7,473 nt of DNA, taken from Arenicellales bacterium (GTDB lineage Bacteria > Pseudomonadota > Gammaproteobacteria > Arenicellales > UBA868). Location: contig JAPKAJ010000111.1 of NCBI GenBank assembly GCA_028825345.1, positions 1 to 7,473 of the forward strand, written 5' to 3'. The position numbers were made by a program, and so were the translations under genes. The notes under the pieces are model-generated. The model ran no database searches. It saw only the letters and a program-made list of their open reading frames with translations, and was not told the origin of the DNA. Shown here in pieces: positions 6,523 to 7,473 of the stretch. Position 1 is the first letter of the stretch. The number at the start of each line of letters is the position of its first letter.

Positions 6523-7473
6523 ATGAAAGTTAGAAAATTAGTAATCCCATTCATTTCTGGCCTAGTGCTGTCGGCGTTGTTTGCGGCGCCAGTTATGGCT
6601 GCTGAAGAATCGGATCCCAATAAAGAACAGTTCATACCGGTGCTGACTTACAAAACCGGACCATTCGCAGCCGGCGGCAGTGGATTTGCCGGCGGGTACG
6701 AGGATTATATGACTCTGTTAAATCAACGCGATGGCGGAATTAACGGTATCAAACTGGTCTGGGAAGAGTGCGATTTTGGCTACAACACCGAGCGTGGAGT
6801 GGAGTGCTACGAACGCCTTAAAGGCAAGGGTCTCAAAGGCGCGCCGGTCTTTCAGCCGCTGTCAACGGGTGTGACCTATGCGCTGCTGGAACGAGCTGCT
6901 GCCGACAAGATCACTTTGCTCTTTTTAGGGTATGGCCGCACAGATGCCACTGATGGCCGAGTGTTCCCCTGGGGATTCCCGGCAATCACCAATTACTGGA
7001 ACCAGAGTACGACAAAAGTAGGTTATATCGCGCAACAAGAAGGTGGCTTCGACAAACTCAAGGGCATGAAGATCGTCAATCTGCATTTGAAGCACCCCTA
7101 TGGAATTGAGACGATTCCGGTTTGGAATGCGATGGCCGAGAAATTTGGATTTGAGGTCACACATATTCCTGTGCCGTGGCCGGGTATCGACCAGAAGTCA
7201 TTGTGGTTACAGATCCGAAAGATCCAGCCAAACTACGTAATCAACCGCAATTGGGGAATATCATGCACAGTACCCTTGCGTGAAGCTGCCCGAATGGGTT
7301 TCCCGGCAGATCATATTATTGGGGTCTGGTGGTGCGGAGCTGAAGAAGATGCAATACCCGCGGGCGCCTCGGCCAAGGGGTATATCAGTGCAGCGTTCCA
7401 TGGAACCGGTACCGATTTTCCAGTTATCTCTGACATATTCGAGTACGTCTATGGTGTTATGAAAGGTAACATT
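6523..7473 (+). CDS. periplasmic substrate-binding protein of HAAT family (3' end off window)
   Basis: The frame stays open from ATG 6523 to the window edge, giving 317 residues without a stop, so the C terminus is missing. Residues 1-26 form a Sec signal peptide: basic MKVRK, a hydrophobic core, then APVMA before AEES, the likely cleavage point. The mature part has the two-lobe LivJ-like layout: an opening strand FIPVLTYKTGPFAAGG, the helix with DYMTLLNQRDGGINGIKL (62-78) matching the family's INxxGGIxG region, and a second lobe from about 165 (KVGYIAQQEGG, then GMKIVNLHLKHPYG). Cysteines at 83 and 95 could form a periplasmic disulfide; C248 and C271 are further candidates. It would deliver substrate to the upstream LivH/LivM-type permeases. 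The ligand is unknown; the pocket sequence is not that of canonical LivJ, so I give no liv symbol. Confidence 0.9.
   Translation, partial: MKVRKLVIPFISGLVLSALFAAPVMAAEESDPNKEQFIPVLTYKTGPFAAGGSGFAGGYEDYMTLLNQRDGGINGIKLVWEECDFGYNTERGVECYERLKGKGLKGAPVFQPLSTGVTYALLERAAADKITLLFLGYGRTDATDGRVFPWGFPAITNYWNQSTTKVGYIAQQEGGFDKLKGMKIVNLHLKHPYGIETIPVWNAMAEKFGFEVTHIPVPWPGIDQKSLWLQIRKIQPNYVINRNWGISCTVPLREAARMGFPADHIIGVWWCGAEEDAIPAGASAKGYISAAFHGTGTDFPVISDIFEYVYGVMKGNI

Noticed and set aside
1..7473. CRISPR array, insertion sequence, tRNA or rRNA
   Set aside because: No regularly spaced repeats, transposase-like frames, terminal inverted repeats with target duplications, or cloverleaf/rRNA sequence were seen.

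Overview
The window reads as a chromosomal segment of a gammaproteobacterium, possibly marine. The basis is the SSB sequence and its DDDIPF tail, the codon use, and an acyl-CoA ligase plus branched-chain-type transporter cluster of the kind seen in such genomes. This assignment is an inference; no rRNA or species marker is present.

Layout. Positions 1-250 hold debris: a possible C-terminal tail of a plus-strand membrane protein (stop at 39-41), a perfect 12-bp hairpin (84-117), and the first ~38 codons of a polyamine/iron-type ABC ATPase on the minus strand (start at 243), cut off before its Walker A motif. Positions 244-633 are non-coding and carry weak promoter-like elements and an 8-bp inverted repeat ahead of ssb. 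The complete ssb gene lies at 634-1086. Positions 1087-1618 are non-coding, with a strong imperfect hairpin (1135-1176), a short minus-strand coding-like tail (1191-1262) and an 8-3-8 hairpin in the leader of the next gene.

From 1619 to the right edge all genes lie on the plus strand and look like one operon: an AMP-forming long-chain-type acyl-CoA synthetase, a LivG-type ATPase, LivH-type and LivM-type permeases, and a LivJ-like periplasmic binding protein that runs off the window at 7473. A LivF-type second ATPase is expected just downstream but is not in the window.

How they may work together. The binding protein would capture a substrate in the periplasm, the LivH/LivM pair with LivG (and the unseen LivF) would import it, and the first gene of the operon would activate a carboxylate to its CoA thioester. 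The ligase-transporter pairing suggests a carboxylic acid rather than a free branched-chain amino acid as substrate, but nothing in the sequence names it. The larger gap before the binding-protein gene, with a hairpin abutting an ideal Shine-Dalgarno, suggests that this gene is expressed at a different level from the membrane components.
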